A DNA stretch of 64,000 nt from Solen grandis (Eukaryota > Mollusca > Bivalvia > Adapedonta > Solenidae), in NCBI GenBank assembly GCA_021229015.1, contig CM037790.1:52942771-53006770 (forward strand), written 5' to 3'. The notes below the pieces were generated by a model that saw nothing but the letters and a program-made list of their open reading frames with translations, had not been told where the DNA came from and ran no database searches. Within the stretch, counting starts at the first letter, position 1. Each line of letters starts with the position of its first letter. Both the position numbers and the translations under genes were made by a program. Shown here piece by piece: positions 10,456-20,872 of the stretch.

Positions 10456-10771
10456 TACTTTCGGCACTACAATACATTGCTGGCGAGGGCATGGTAAATT
10501 TTAGGACTTTGACCATCCAGTTAATTGATGCCAAACATCCAAGTTGTTATGGATATACAGAGAAGCAAAAACATAATGAAACGGAGCCGGAAGTATTTCT
10601 TTTTCTTAGAAATCACCAGAGTGAGATGCATCTAATTTCAACATTCATAAATGAATTGGGTCACGCTCTGGTTGATGAAAAAGAAAATGGTGGACATACG
10701 AATGACTGGTTTCTCATTACTGCAAAATTTGATGTCAGTTACAAACTATATTTCAAATTTAAAAGTAAATG
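10456..10771 (+). pseudogene. Unknown gene, candidate last exon, ELGHA...GGH motif
   Basis: After an acceptor (cctgtcacag) the frame reads ILSALQYIAGEGMVNFRTL, then a middle part, then FINELGHALVDEKENGGHTNDW, and ends at a stop at 10769-10771. ELGHA followed about 10 residues later by GGH resembles the zinc site of SprT-like or related HExxH metallopeptidases, but the first metal-binding His is Asn here (NELGH). If the likeness is real, the enzyme would be inactive. The likeness is from memory of motifs, and no full domain could be confirmed. Confidence 0.4.
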
Positions 10772-10827
10772 ATCACCACATTTATGAAATGTGTGCTAGA
10801 CAGTGTGGGGTGAACTTAATTAAAAGA

Positions 10828-10830
<3 letters not shown>

Positions 10831-10862
<32 letters not shown>
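10831..10862. repeat. TG dinucleotide microsatellite
   Basis: A perfect TG run of about 16 units. Confidence 0.98.
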
Positions 10863-10863
<1 letters not shown>

Positions 10864-10869
10864 CAAATG

Positions 10870-12695
10870 AAAAAATTTTGATTTATTTTTTTTGTGTGTG
10901 TAAACAAATATGTCTACCATTGTTATGATGTTCATTTCTGTTGAATTTGTAATGAATGATACAGTTGAAAATGGTAAAACATAACTCACAGAACTGGCCT
11001 GCTTCTATATTGTAAGAAATGCAATCCCAATAGTTATTTTATTTGAATTGTATGTACTTAATTATATTTATATTACTTTTACATAAATGTTTTCATCTCA
11101 TTAAAAATTCTTCCTGTCAGCTAAATCTTAGAAAAAATAGAATACATTAACATTAAAAGCAACTCAATTTTTAGAAATGATGACATTGTCGGAAAATCAA
11201 CATTTAAAATAATAAAATAAATAGTACTTATATTGTTGTTATGTGTATATAAAGTGAAATGTGAAAAAGAAAATGTATTTATCAACTTACCGGACTTACA
11301 GTGTTTTATATTTCACTGTGCCTTACATTAATAGACTGATTTAACTCTGGAATAAATGGAGTCATTATAAACGCACACCTGCTCTTTGAAGTTGCCATTA
11401 CAAAGCAACGCCATACACTTGGGCGACTTTAGTATTCATCATTATTAATGTTTGATCCTATTTTTATTATAATTGATGTTGTACCTATACATCAGACATG
11501 ATATTTAATTATTAATATGATTATAGAGTAGAAGTAATATATTTTTTTTTTTATAGCAGACATGTTTTTAATTTTAATTTTATTATATAGTAGAGTAGCA
11601 GTAGAATATCTTTTAGGACACAGTCTGAGATCGAATGGAAGTGACCCTCAATTTCCGCGAGTAGATCTTAGATCAAGTATACAAGTCACCTCTGTATACT
11701 AAAAATGACCACCACGCATGCGCACACATAAGAAATAAAATGGACACCTGTTACTTTTATATGTATAATATGATGTACATATTTATTTTTAAATCCTATT
11801 GTCTACCGATGTGGTCATTCTAAATATAGACCAATGATGTCATTCTAAATGTAGAACGATGATGTCATGCTAAATATAGAAACCAATATGGCCGCCGCAC
11901 ATGCGCGAAAAACCCTAATGACGTCACTCCTGCGCATACGCTTGACCCTAAACCGACGCCTATACTACTCTTAACATCGCACACAATTTCAAGAAATAAG
12001 GTTTTCTTTCAAAAATAAAAATCCGCTTATGTAAAAACAAAAACAAACTAACTGCAAATCTTACTTAATATTTTATTTATTAAAATGTTACCTTTAAAAT
12101 ATGCAACAAGTATTTTTAATATATAAATACAAAATAACAGGCAGTCAAATTTGAAAGCTATAGATCAGCCGACTACTATTCATAAAATACAGTACAGCCC
12201 TGCTTAAAGGACAATTTAATTAAGTTAAATAGAGATGTTAATGGACGATTCATAACCGGCTTATCCAACTAGTGTAAGTGGGAAGCACATGGTGAGCGGT
12301 TGACCTACTTCACACAAAAGAACATGTGCTTTTTGTTTGTGATACTGTTTGTGGGCACTTGACCCAGATATGAATAGAAACTGTCAAAACATCACTGAAT
12401 AACAATTTAATCTTTCTATCTAAACAAGAATAGCACTTTCGAGTCAATCGCAGCAGAGCGGGCGTGTAGTTTTTAGACAGAGCGTGAATTCATTTAAAGG
12501 AATAAAACCACGTCGCACGATGTGTAATTCCACCGTGTCGTGTTCCAATTGGTAAGGCGCCAGAAAGAATCGGTCTTTATATTCACTTCATCATGAAGAT
12601 ATAATAATTATAATGCCGATTTTATAATTATAAGAAAAAAAAAACATGTTGATTCTTTCCATATTTTAAATGTTTTGCAATCTTTAACTGAACTT
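10870..12695. other. Non-coding region with a small tandem repeat
   Basis: AT-rich and without recognisable genes. Around 11805-11885 a unit of about 31 bp (gatgtcattctaaatatagac) occurs three times with changes. Confidence 0.5.
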
Positions 12696-13181
12696 TAATA
12701 GATTTATATTACATACTATATATGAATTTATTTACAGTTGGAACACTTGAAAATATAAAATATTCTATTTGAGTTTGAGTACAGTGAACACAAATTCTAT
12801 TCTCTATAATCATATTATCATGTTTTTCTGCTTGTATTTCTAAATTATGTAAACATAAAAATCTAGTTAATTGTTTTCTTAGAATATCATTTTGTTTTTG
12901 TGAAATAAGATTCCATGCCAAATTCTTCCTTATATTTACTGTAATATTTTAGCCTACTTTAATTAATTAATGTCACTTTTCCATTTTCTTATTATCTCAA
13001 TGATTATACAAACAGAGCCACCTTTCAGATATCCCTGTAACTGTTCTCAACCTAACAAAATTATATAAAATCCCGCCGTCCACATTAGACTCAAACCTCG
13101 ACCTGAACCTGGTGCATTTATTAGTGAAATGTTGCGGAAATCCAATAAGCGCAAGACACAGAGATCGAGCCCACCCCTTAA

Positions 13182-13415
13182 CCCTTTCCCTCATAGAGGA
13201 AACCATGAAAAGACCTATGCGAACAGCATAAAACCAGATCAGCCTGCGAGTAACTCGCAGGCTGATCAGGTTTTATGCTGTTCGCTGCTCCTCAGTGGTC
13301 TGGAAATGAGGATTTTACAATTAAATTTGGTAAGGTTTAAGTGTGACTTTCTGCAGATCAGGCTTTATGTGGTACCTATTGAGTGCGTCAAAAGGAGTCT
13401 ATATGAGGGAAAGGG
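13182..13415. mobile_element. piggyBac-type MITE with a large central palindrome
   Basis: It is flanked on both sides by TTAA (13178-13181, 13416-13419). The termini are CCCTTTCCCTCATA, perfect inverted repeats for 14 bp and 16 of 17 when extended. TTAA targets with CCC-starting ends are the mark of piggyBac elements. At 234 bp it codes for nothing. A near-perfect palindrome occupies 13219-13285. Confidence 0.88.
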
Positions 13416-13429
13416 TTAACAAAGCTTCA

Positions 13430-14040
13430 TCCACAATATTGGCGATAACCTGCCCATAGAAGTGATCTTTACGTCGAACAGAAGCAGAATGACAAATTTC
13501 AACAATAGTTTAGTATTTATTTAAACTCGCACTTTGACCTTGTCATTTTGGCGAAAATTAAAAAAAAGATGATTATGATTAAAAATCATGACTAGTTAAA
13601 AGATGAATAATGATGATTATTTATGTAGGTGAATATTTTCAAATATGATACTGGATGTTTCTATTGGTTAATTTATAGATCTGGTGATTATATGAGGAAC
13701 ATGTGATAAGATGTATATTTTGATGCTTTTAGTGACAAATTTCCAAAGCTGCACCCCTTTTATACTCTCTGGAGGCGGTGGTGACACCTAGCGGAAACTG
13801 ATATTCTCAAATTATAATGAGCGCAAAATCTACTTTGACTTTTTACTATATTCAATGAGCGTCCACAATGAACCGAAATGACCCTTATTGCCGAAATTGT
13901 CCAAGGATAACCACAATGCTAATACAGCACTTGTATAATATACTTCAGTAAATGATCAAATTAGCTTCTTTGAACCAACATGCACTGAAACTACCCACAA
14001 AAGCATAATTTAACCTACATATAAAATCTAATTATATATA
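13430..14040. other. Spacer within the decayed retroelement
   Basis: It lies where thumb-domain sequence would be expected, but no such motifs can be read. It may be decayed or replaced DNA. Confidence 0.4.
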
Positions 14041-15440
14041 TAATTCAAAACAAATTTCGCCACAATAGTTAGGCCCAATCTGGTTGAATAATCGTAAATA
14101 TTGTTTATTTGTTCTTGGAGACTATGCTTATCTGTTGTGAAAAGATCTACATCATCGGCAAATATTAAAAATATATCAGTAATTGATTTTAATCTGCCTC
14201 AGTAAAATTGTCATTCTTTAAACAATCACTTATATCATTTATGAAAAATAGAAATAAAATCGGCGATAGGGACACGCCTTGCTTCAAGCCGAGTGCGATA
14301 TCAAAGTAATCTGACACACTACCGTTATCTGATGTTTTAACACAAGACGAACTTCGACTGTATAGTGATTTTCAAGTATTAGGAAATTAACAAGTAACTC
14401 CGGCTTGTTCAATTTTTACACACAGTGCATCTGAGTTAATGGTATCAAAACACGACTTGTAATCAATAAAAGCACAATGAAGTTTTTTTTATTGTTACAT
14501 ACAATTCGCTTTTTAATACTATGTCGAATACTATGTCGAATATAGCGCCAAGTCAACTGTACTTCGTCTGTCATGGAAACCAAATTGAATGTCATTGAGT
14601 ATATACACATGTATGCTCCTTTTTGCTCCAAGTATGGTTTAAGACTGGTTCTTAAACACAAAGAGAATGTTTAAGCCATTGAATTTATTAATGAAATACC
14701 ACGATAATTATCGGGATTATTTATGTCTCCTTTCTTAAATCGGAACAACAATACTTTTTACCATAATTCAGGATATGTACTAGTTTCATAAATTTTATGA
14801 TATATTTTACACAAATATGGAGCAATAAAATGTTTTGCACCTATAAAAAAATAAGGTAAAACCGAGTCGGTACCTGCACCTTTGTTTCTTATCATAGAAG
14901 AAATAGTTATTATACACATGTAATTTCAAATTCACAAATTGGTTTATCTAAATCCTCGACACTTATGACAGGTACATGATTCATGCTAGCAGCAGAATTG
15001 TTGACTCATTAATATACTCCCAGAATTTTCTAGGATTATTTTATCTAGTTGTGCAATACTTTGACGCTGTTTAACAGATATTTTTACGTTTAAATTTTGA
15101 AAATATATTTCTTTGTTCGATCATATGTAATTTATTTTCATTTGTTGGGGTTGATTTAAAAACACGTTTGCTGTTGAAAAAAATTACCTCAGCCTGGTGA
15201 CACTCCCGGTCAAACCAAAGTTCTTTATATGCGCGTTTATAATTACTTGACACACGCTTTCTCTGACCGAATTTTTCAAAAGAAATTTTTTATAGAAAAA
15301 TGGAAATTATCAGTATTAATAATGCCAGCTAAATAAATCATCAGTTATAGAATCTAGTGAATCTTTTCTTTCATTTAACAAAGCATACACACTTATACAT
15401 AAAAAGGTCCAGTTGTTCCGCTACGCTTCACTGCACACAC

Positions 15441-15496
15441 ATTACTGATATGAACAAATATTACACTTTGATCTTAGCCAAAAGGCCGGGAGCAAT
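15441..15496 (-). pseudogene. U2 snRNA 5'-end fragment
   Basis: The minus strand reads ATTGCTCCCGGCCTTTTGGC, then TAAGATCAAAGTGTAATA and tTGTTCaTATCAG. This is the conserved first ~55 nt of U2 snRNA. The branch-site-pairing stretch GUAGUA reads GTAATA, one A is inserted before it, and similarity stops where stem-loop IIa should begin. It is thus a truncated, non-functional copy, perhaps retroposed. Confidence 0.72.
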
Positions 15497-15834
15497 TTCA
15501 AATCTATACGTAGACACTATGGATCGAATTTCCATGGGTGACATTACCTTTTTATCAATGAAGAACCTCACTTTTGTGTCAGCTAATGAACTTGCCGATT
15601 CAACACGGCAATGTTAAAGGAAACAAAACATGAAGGGGATATTCGCCAGTCCATTCTTTATGCTATTTAGTATGCCATCGATCGCTTTAATATTTCATTA
15701 TTTCATTTCGTCTTAATGTTGACAAATACATTTTTTATTTATGTGTTTTCATTTCTCGTCATATGACATTGAATACAGCGCTATCTGGCAATCTGCTCGT
15801 CCCATATTGTGTCCAGAATGTTTAATGTTTATGT

Positions 15835-15890
15835 ATAGGTTAATGTTTGTTATCGAAGGTAACGAACTTGTTAACCCCTCGATATCCACG
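15835..15890. repeat. Half copy of the TAGGTTAATG MITE
   Basis: TAGGTTAATGTTTGTTATCG followed by aacgaacttgttaacccctcga matches the left terminus and inner part of the MITE at 7836-8147. The right end is missing. Confidence 0.75.
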
Positions 15891-15991
15891 GTCGGTTAAA
15901 AATTATAACGTACTGAGCGAACGTGAGATCCGAAGATGTCAATTGTCTTTATACTCTTAATAAACAAGGAAATTTAAAAAATATTTTTTAC

Positions 15992-16225
15992 CTATAATTT
16001 CTACTCGAGTGTTTTTGATGGAAACGGAAGCCTGGATATCTGTTAATGGTTTCCCCTGATAGCGCTTCCGCTTCCGATATAATATCCATGTACGGGGACC
16101 ATTCATCCAATCTGTCCCCTGTGACGTCATTCACTGGGTATGTGACGTCCTTTGCCGAATTCCCGATTGTCTTTGCCTTCAGAAATTTTGCTATCTTGGG
16201 AATGGTTTCCTCGGGGATGTAGCTT
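15992..16225 (-). CDS. Candidate exon, perhaps of the NXPE-like gene
   Basis: One open frame over 234 bp lies between an acceptor (atttcag before 16225) and a donor (gtaaaaa after 15992). It reads SYIPEETIPKIAKFLKAK, then NSAKDVTYPVND, LDEWSPYMDII and RYPGFRFH. Only this frame is open, and base composition is richer in G+C than the flanks, which favours a real exon. No domain is recognised. It starts in phase 2 and ends in phase 2, which does not join directly to the NXPE exon at 8457 (phase 1). A further exon would have to lie between them, or it belongs to another gene. Confidence 0.5.
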
Positions 16226-16337
16226 CTGAAATAATGATTAATATGAAATTGACAATAATAGAAATGACAAATACGTTAATATATGAACGCGCACTGACAC
16301 GCGCCAGATCTTCAACAAAGTTACAACTGACACACCG

Positions 16338-16407
16338 GTCCTGTTGTCCAAGCGGTAAGAGCGTCTCCCCCCTGACCCGGAGGTCGTGGGTTCGATCCCC
16401 TGGGTTG
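16338..16407 (+). repeat. tRNA-like sequence, SINE head
   Basis: TGTCCAAGCGGTAAGAGC (box A-like) and GGGTTCGATCCCC (box B-like) are correctly spaced, but the anticodon arm does not close into a 7-nt loop and the acceptor stem does not pair. It is likely the head of a SINE. A small palindrome around tataccgtcacggacggtata follows at about 16427-16447. Confidence 0.6.
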
Positions 16408-16409
16408 TT

Positions 16410-17560
16410 TCTCCATTACAGGCAATATACCGTCACGGACGGTATACTAGTACACCTATATTTATGCATTATAATAATATCTTTTTATAAAAACTGTATT
16501 TAGATTTTCTATTTTCATTTGTCGTCACTTAGCTGATCAAGTTCACTCTCGTGCATACGCTAACTTCATAGGCTGAACTTACGAAACTGCATCCCTAAAC
16601 TGGGGAATTGGAACGTGTCACGTGGTACTGTGCTAGGGTATGCCGTATTCTATATTTAACCGATTTTGACGAAGTTACGAATACGAGAATAGCGTTTTTC
16701 CGTCCAATGCGACTACCCTTAGCGAGTTTATTTGTCAGGAAACAAATACTTCACCAACATTATCGAGGGAAAGAAGAAAATTATTTCTTTTTAATTTTTA
16801 CCAATCATCTGTGAACGAGCTGCTTTGATTCATTTCAGCGACATGCTCGGCCGTGGTGTATTAATTATATTAAGTGTTCATTATGCATCTTGATTGAGAG
16901 GACATTTGCCCCAAGTATTTTGAATGTCTTTCAAACGTTCAAAATATATAGAGCGGATATGAAATTGCTGACGATCGGACAGACGAACGACCAGTTCACA
17001 ACATAATACGTCCCCTCAGGTAATACATTTTGATGAAGATCCTCGGAACATTTGTGTTACCTGCATACCAGCGGATGTCAGAGAAATGGTGAAAATCAAA
17101 TGAACAAAATTATACTTATCACTATACAAGTTTGGAATGAATACACCATATAGTATTGACCATAAGTTCTGCTCTGATACATCAGATCTTAACGAATATG
17201 CCATTTCCAGCCACAGACATATGCTGGTGAATATGCCTATGTTTCCAGCTTATTAAGGGGTATGTAGGTTTCAAATCCGACATGTGTTTTTCATCCTTCA
17301 GATATGTTTTTTGTGTAGTTTAAAAAATAATTATTTTGAACGTTAAGAACTGTGCTAACATAAATCTGTCGAAAAATCGAGATTTAGGGAATGTATATAA
17401 ATAGCGAACGTGTTGATCTCTTTTCCGAAGGGATACTTTCGATTTTGAAGTCAACCAGTCAAAACTTACAGTATTCATCAGCTGTTAAGTGACCTTTATC
17501 TCTAAGTTTAGACCGGAAATTCAGGTGAAAACACAACAGCCAACGGCCGAAAAAATATCG
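16410..17560. other. Non-coding spacer
   Basis: No genes are seen. A piece at about 16970-17070 (gacagacgaacgac, cctcggaacatttgtgttacctgcat) is related to the ends of the pearl-like element at 45690-46743. Confidence 0.4.
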
Positions 17561-17563
17561 AAC

Positions 17564-17667
17564 CTGGATGAAGAATGCAGCGATACCATTGTCATTAAAA
17601 TCAGAACAGTTACAATGGCGCCGAAGAGAAATTTGCGCCTGCTGATAAATTCGTATCCCGTCGGCAT
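17564..17667 (-). CDS. Candidate first coding exon with signal anchor
   Basis: From ATG at 17667 the frame reads MPTGYEFISRRK, then a hydrophobic run of about 18 residues (FLFGAIVTVLILMTMVSL), then HSSS: the shape of a type II signal anchor. A GT at 17563 would leave two bases of a codon, which fits the phase of the exon at 16225. That donor (cag|gttcga) is weak, and without it the frame stops soon after. The pairing with an NXPE-like protein is inference. The alternative is a chance hydrophobic frame. Confidence 0.38.
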
Positions 17668-17669
17668 CG

Positions 17670-19020
17670 TGTCGCTTTGTTCCAGCTCCATCCCAGCCAT
17701 TCAAGTCCCCGACGTTCACCTGTCTCAGCAGACGAACCACTCTGAAAAATGCATCATACTTTTCTTTTTACAAAAGTTTTGATCAAAAACAATAAATTCG
17801 TTCTTTTTCGTGGAGCGATAGCAAAATATCCACGAAAAATAATTCGAAAAATAACCTTTTACGAATTTGTTCAGATAACCTCTCATCCTTTTACAGCATG
17901 TGAATGCTTAAAATTTATATTATATGTTAAGGTAAAGGAACGGCATTTATCGGCAAATGTCGACAAAGATCGCCCAACTTACGATATTCTTTGATATAGA
18001 AATCTGTCACAATATCACTATAAACCCTTTATTTGAATTGAAATGAGTCATCACTTGAAAGGAAGTAGCCAATAGTTATTAAGTCATAAAAATACTCAAA
18101 TCGTGTAACATTCCTACTGTTTTCTCATTCTTCACACACACACACACAAAAGATTTTAACGCATGAAGCGTGGTCAAACTTAGTGTACCGCTATTGACAT
18201 AACCCGATAGCCTAGTAGATATCGTCTTATTGGGTGCACAGGCGATATAAAATATCTTTCATCCCTTTATGCCAGCGTAGAATACTCATGATTGTAATCG
18301 CTTAAGGTTTTGACATGATAAATGCTATTGCATATTACAGACAAAAGAACAACAGGATACATATAGTATACATATAGTATTAGCTTAAATCATTTCAATC
18401 ATATATACATAAAACTTTGAAGCCGAATTACATCATCAAATACATGCATTATTCTTATGATGTTGAAAATGTATGAGAAACACACACATTAAATCGTTAT
18501 TTTCAGTAACTGTTATTATTTGAAACGTTAGATTACAAATAGTAATTCGTTCACAGTCCGTTCATTCATGTGTTTGTTTGTTTGTTGATAAAATCTGCGA
18601 TTTACTGTCAGTATAGGTCATATGGTAAAAATAATCTGACATAAATTGTTATTTAATATCAAATTTGACTAAACTCGTACCTGAAAATGTTATTAAGCTC
18701 ACCAATTAGAAACTTAATTCTGTATTACACAACAAACAAACATAAGGTAGGAACTAACAGCATAAGATTTGGTTTTAGCAACAGTTAATAGTGGTAACAT
18801 CCGTTGCATAATCAGAACAACAGTCATTTTATAATCAATGATTATCAGCAAGGTATATACCATATATAATCGGACTTAATACAACAATAGGGAGTCATAT
18901 AATGTTACAAATCTTTCTTTGCGCTAAGTAATTCTTAAATACATGCTGGCGGACTGTTTGTACTATTTGTACTACATGTACAATCAATATTATAGGTAAA
19001 ATTTTGAGACTTGGCTATTT
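17670..19020. other. Spacer, nothing recognised
   Basis: AT-rich with a short CA run near 18135. No motif-bearing frames on either strand. Confidence 0.5.
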
Positions 19021-19021
19021 G

Positions 19022-19110
19022 AGTTTACCGTCGCCTCGACAGTTTTTTAATCATATAGCGACGTCCAGCTCATTACAGGTGGAGGAATAATTTTGAATAG
19101 ACCTACGTCT
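19022..19110 (-). repeat. Partial SINE, AAC-tail family
   Basis: gtttaccgtcgcctcgacag to tacaggtggaggaa matches the body of the other copies in reverse. The AAC tail is absent and the head is truncated. Confidence 0.8.
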
Positions 19111-19890
19111 TTGGTGTGGCTTAAAGGCCCATTATTTCTCAGAGCTAGTAAGATCTTCAATAACAGAAATGCATTTAAACGAAATTGTAATCGATCTCCG
19201 TTGCCTTTGCATCGCTTGAAAAATCATCACTTTTTAGTATTTTGGAGGGATGTTAAAATACTACCGCTGTTTACATTTGTAAATGGCGAGTTTTTTCCTA
19301 CGATAGCCCGTCAGTCCTATGTCTATGTGTATTACGTCTATCTGGTAATCCGGTGAAAATAGGAAAAATTAGAGATCCGGTAGTCCGTAATAACTTTTCT
19401 TCCGTAGTTACGCTTTGTAGGGTGTATAAAATACACAAGTCTCTGTGTTGTTGAATAAATATATTTCAACACAGATATATCCAATCATTTAGTAATATAC
19501 AGAATTCTGTATAAATTTAAAGCACGATATTTGAAATCAAATACGTTAAGATTGTCCTGACAGACTTCTGCACAGGAATGAGGTTAAAATTAGAATTCTT
19601 TTTTTTTACCATCAAAATCAACAACTATTATAACAAATTACAGAATAAACAGAAATGCGAATCACGCCTTTGTAGACAGAGTCACTGAAAAGCCATAAAA
19701 CTGACAGAACAGAATATATATATTATTGACATATATATATATATATATATGTATGTTAATAACAAAATTGAAAATACATGTATACAAAACATTTAAATAC
19801 TATAACAAAACTGCCATCTATTTCATATGCAAAATATCACGTGATCAAGTATACATTTATCCTAAACAGAGGATGAACTAATTATCATGA
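19111..19890. other. Spacer with a segment repeated 780 bp downstream
   Basis: Mostly AT-rich and non-coding. Positions 19752-19810 are identical to 20532-20590 inside the 5' LTR of the TRIM element. Confidence 0.6.
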
Positions 19891-20397
19891 GACAGACTTA
19901 TACGTAAAGAAAAAGTAGATTTTATAAATTTTGCCAGGTTAAATAATATATCAAAATAATTTAATTGTATAAATTTAACATGCTTGGATTACATAATAAA
20001 ATTTATCAATATACTTTCTTAATTCCGAAAAACAAGGACATTTAATAATAAAATGAAATTCATCTTCAATATCCTGTCTTCTGCAATATACACAATATCT
20101 TTCTGACCTGGGAATTCTATTTTAACCATATCGACAGTTTGTAAGCGTTAACTATGAGAAGAAAGTCTATTTCTACAAATATATATTCTTAAATTGTGTG
20201 GTAGCATATCTAAATAAGTTTCATATCCAAATATATCTTTAATATTATTATACAAACACATAATTTCACTCTTTTCCTTGCCTGAATACCATGTTTGACA
20301 GAAATTATCAATTAAACGTCGTTTAAATATAACAATGAGCTCATTTTCATTTAAAACAGACTGCTGATCCCATATATCTGCAAAACCATTTTGACAC

Positions 20398-20608
20398 TGT
20401 CACAGTACCGTTAACTCACAATAGGGTAAGTGGCCGGGTAGCTCAGTCGGTAGAGCATTCGCCCTGTAAGCGAAAGGCCCCGGGTTCGAGTCCCGGTCAG
20501 GCTGCATATTGACATACATCATATATTTATATATGTTAATAACAAAATTGAAAATACATGTATACAAAACATTTAAATACTATAACAAAAGTATGTGACC
20601 CTGTGACA
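20398..20608. repeat. 5' LTR of TRIM, with an insertion
   Basis: It aligns with LTR2 except for about 70 extra bases after the tRNA-like part. These include the 59-bp stretch identical to 19752-19810. Confidence 0.85.
20432..20504 (+). other. tRNA-shaped sequence in 5' LTR, UGU anticodon
   Basis: Canonical cloverleaf geometry: 7-bp acceptor (one mismatch, two G-U), 4-bp D stem GCTC/GAGC, 5-bp anticodon stem TTCGC/GCGAA with a 7-nt loop CCTGTAA, a 5-nt variable loop, and a perfect T arm CCGGG/CCCGG around TTCGAGT. The anticodon would be TGT (Thr). Position 33 is C instead of the near-universal U, so it is unlikely to decode. Boxes A and B for RNA polymerase III are intact. Confidence 0.75.
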
Positions 20609-20610
20609 TT

Positions 20611-20628
20611 TGGCGCCCAACGTGGGGG
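20611..20628 (+). promoter_or_regulatory. Primer-binding site, tRNA-Lys type
   Basis: TGGCGCCCAACGTGGGGG starts two bases after the LTR end. It equals, except for its last base, the primer-binding site used by elements primed by tRNA-Lys(CUU). Confidence 0.88.
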
Positions 20629-20713
20629 CTGTGGCATCAGTGCTAGGTATGCCTAAGACACCTACACGTGGTTATATTTACCCTGTAACTCCTAGAATTC
20701 AGGGACGAATTCT

Positions 20714-20730
20714 AAAATGGAGGGGGATAA
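20714..20730 (+). promoter_or_regulatory. Polypurine tract before 3' LTR
   Basis: aaaatggagggggataa lies directly upstream of the TGTCACAG start of LTR2, the place where plus-strand DNA synthesis would be primed. Confidence 0.7.
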
Positions 20731-20872
20731 TGTCACAGTACCGTTAACTCACAATAGGGGAGAATCATATGTAAGTGGCCGGGTAGCTCAGTCGGTAGAG
20801 CATTCGCCCTGTAAGCGAAAGACCCAGGGTTCGAGTCCCGGTCAGGCTGCATATTTTTCTCACCCTGTGACA
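20731..20872. repeat. 3' LTR of TRIM, 142 bp
   Basis: Compact LTR with the same ends as LTR1 and no long insertion, so it is probably close to the original LTR length. Confidence 0.87.
20777..20849 (+). other. tRNA-shaped sequence in 3' LTR
   Basis: Same cloverleaf and TGT anticodon with C33 as the copy at 20432. Differences are in the variable loop and T stem (CAGGG/CCCGG, one mismatch). Box A and box B remain intact. Confidence 0.75.

Larger units (their letters stand above)
12700..15260 (-). mobile_element. Decayed non-LTR retrotransposon, MITE inside
   Basis: The minus strand shows an ORF2 piece before the RT (15253-15071, KELWFDREC), FIDYKSCFDTIN near 14445, GLKQGVSLSPILF (14291-14253) and FADDVDLF near 14150. 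Far downstream is a C-terminal piece (12921-12709) with LCLHNLEIQAEKH and CVHC, matching the tail of the copy at 32702-33475. Frameshifts separate the pieces. The piggyBac-type MITE lies between FADD and the tail. That all pieces belong to one insertion is inference. Confidence 0.65.
20398..20872. mobile_element. TRIM-like miniature LTR element with tRNA-shaped LTRs
   Basis: Both LTRs start TGTCACAGTACCGTTAACTC and end CCCTGTGACA, giving the inverted termini TGTCACAG/CTGTGACA. LTR1 is 20398-20608 and LTR2 is 20731-20872. Just 122 bp lie between them: a primer-binding site two bases after LTR1, and a purine run before LTR2. No protein is encoded. Each LTR holds a tRNA-shaped sequence. The element sits inside the RT gene of a non-LTR element. 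Flanking GTGT/GAGT (read on minus) may be an imperfect 4-bp target duplication. It needs another element's enzymes to move. Confidence 0.88.

Noticed and set aside
16338..16407. tRNA gene
   Set aside because: Box A and box B are present, but the anticodon arm and acceptor do not fold; it fits a SINE head.
17459..17740. Alternative 93-codon frame over the signal-anchor exon
   Set aside because: No motif, and Cys/Arg-rich in an unpatterned way. The overlapping frame has a proper type II anchor. Kept only as the reason for modest confidence there.
20432..20849. Two functional tRNA-Thr genes
   Set aside because: Identical placement in two LTRs, an acceptor mismatch and C33 speak for a transposon module, not host tRNA genes.
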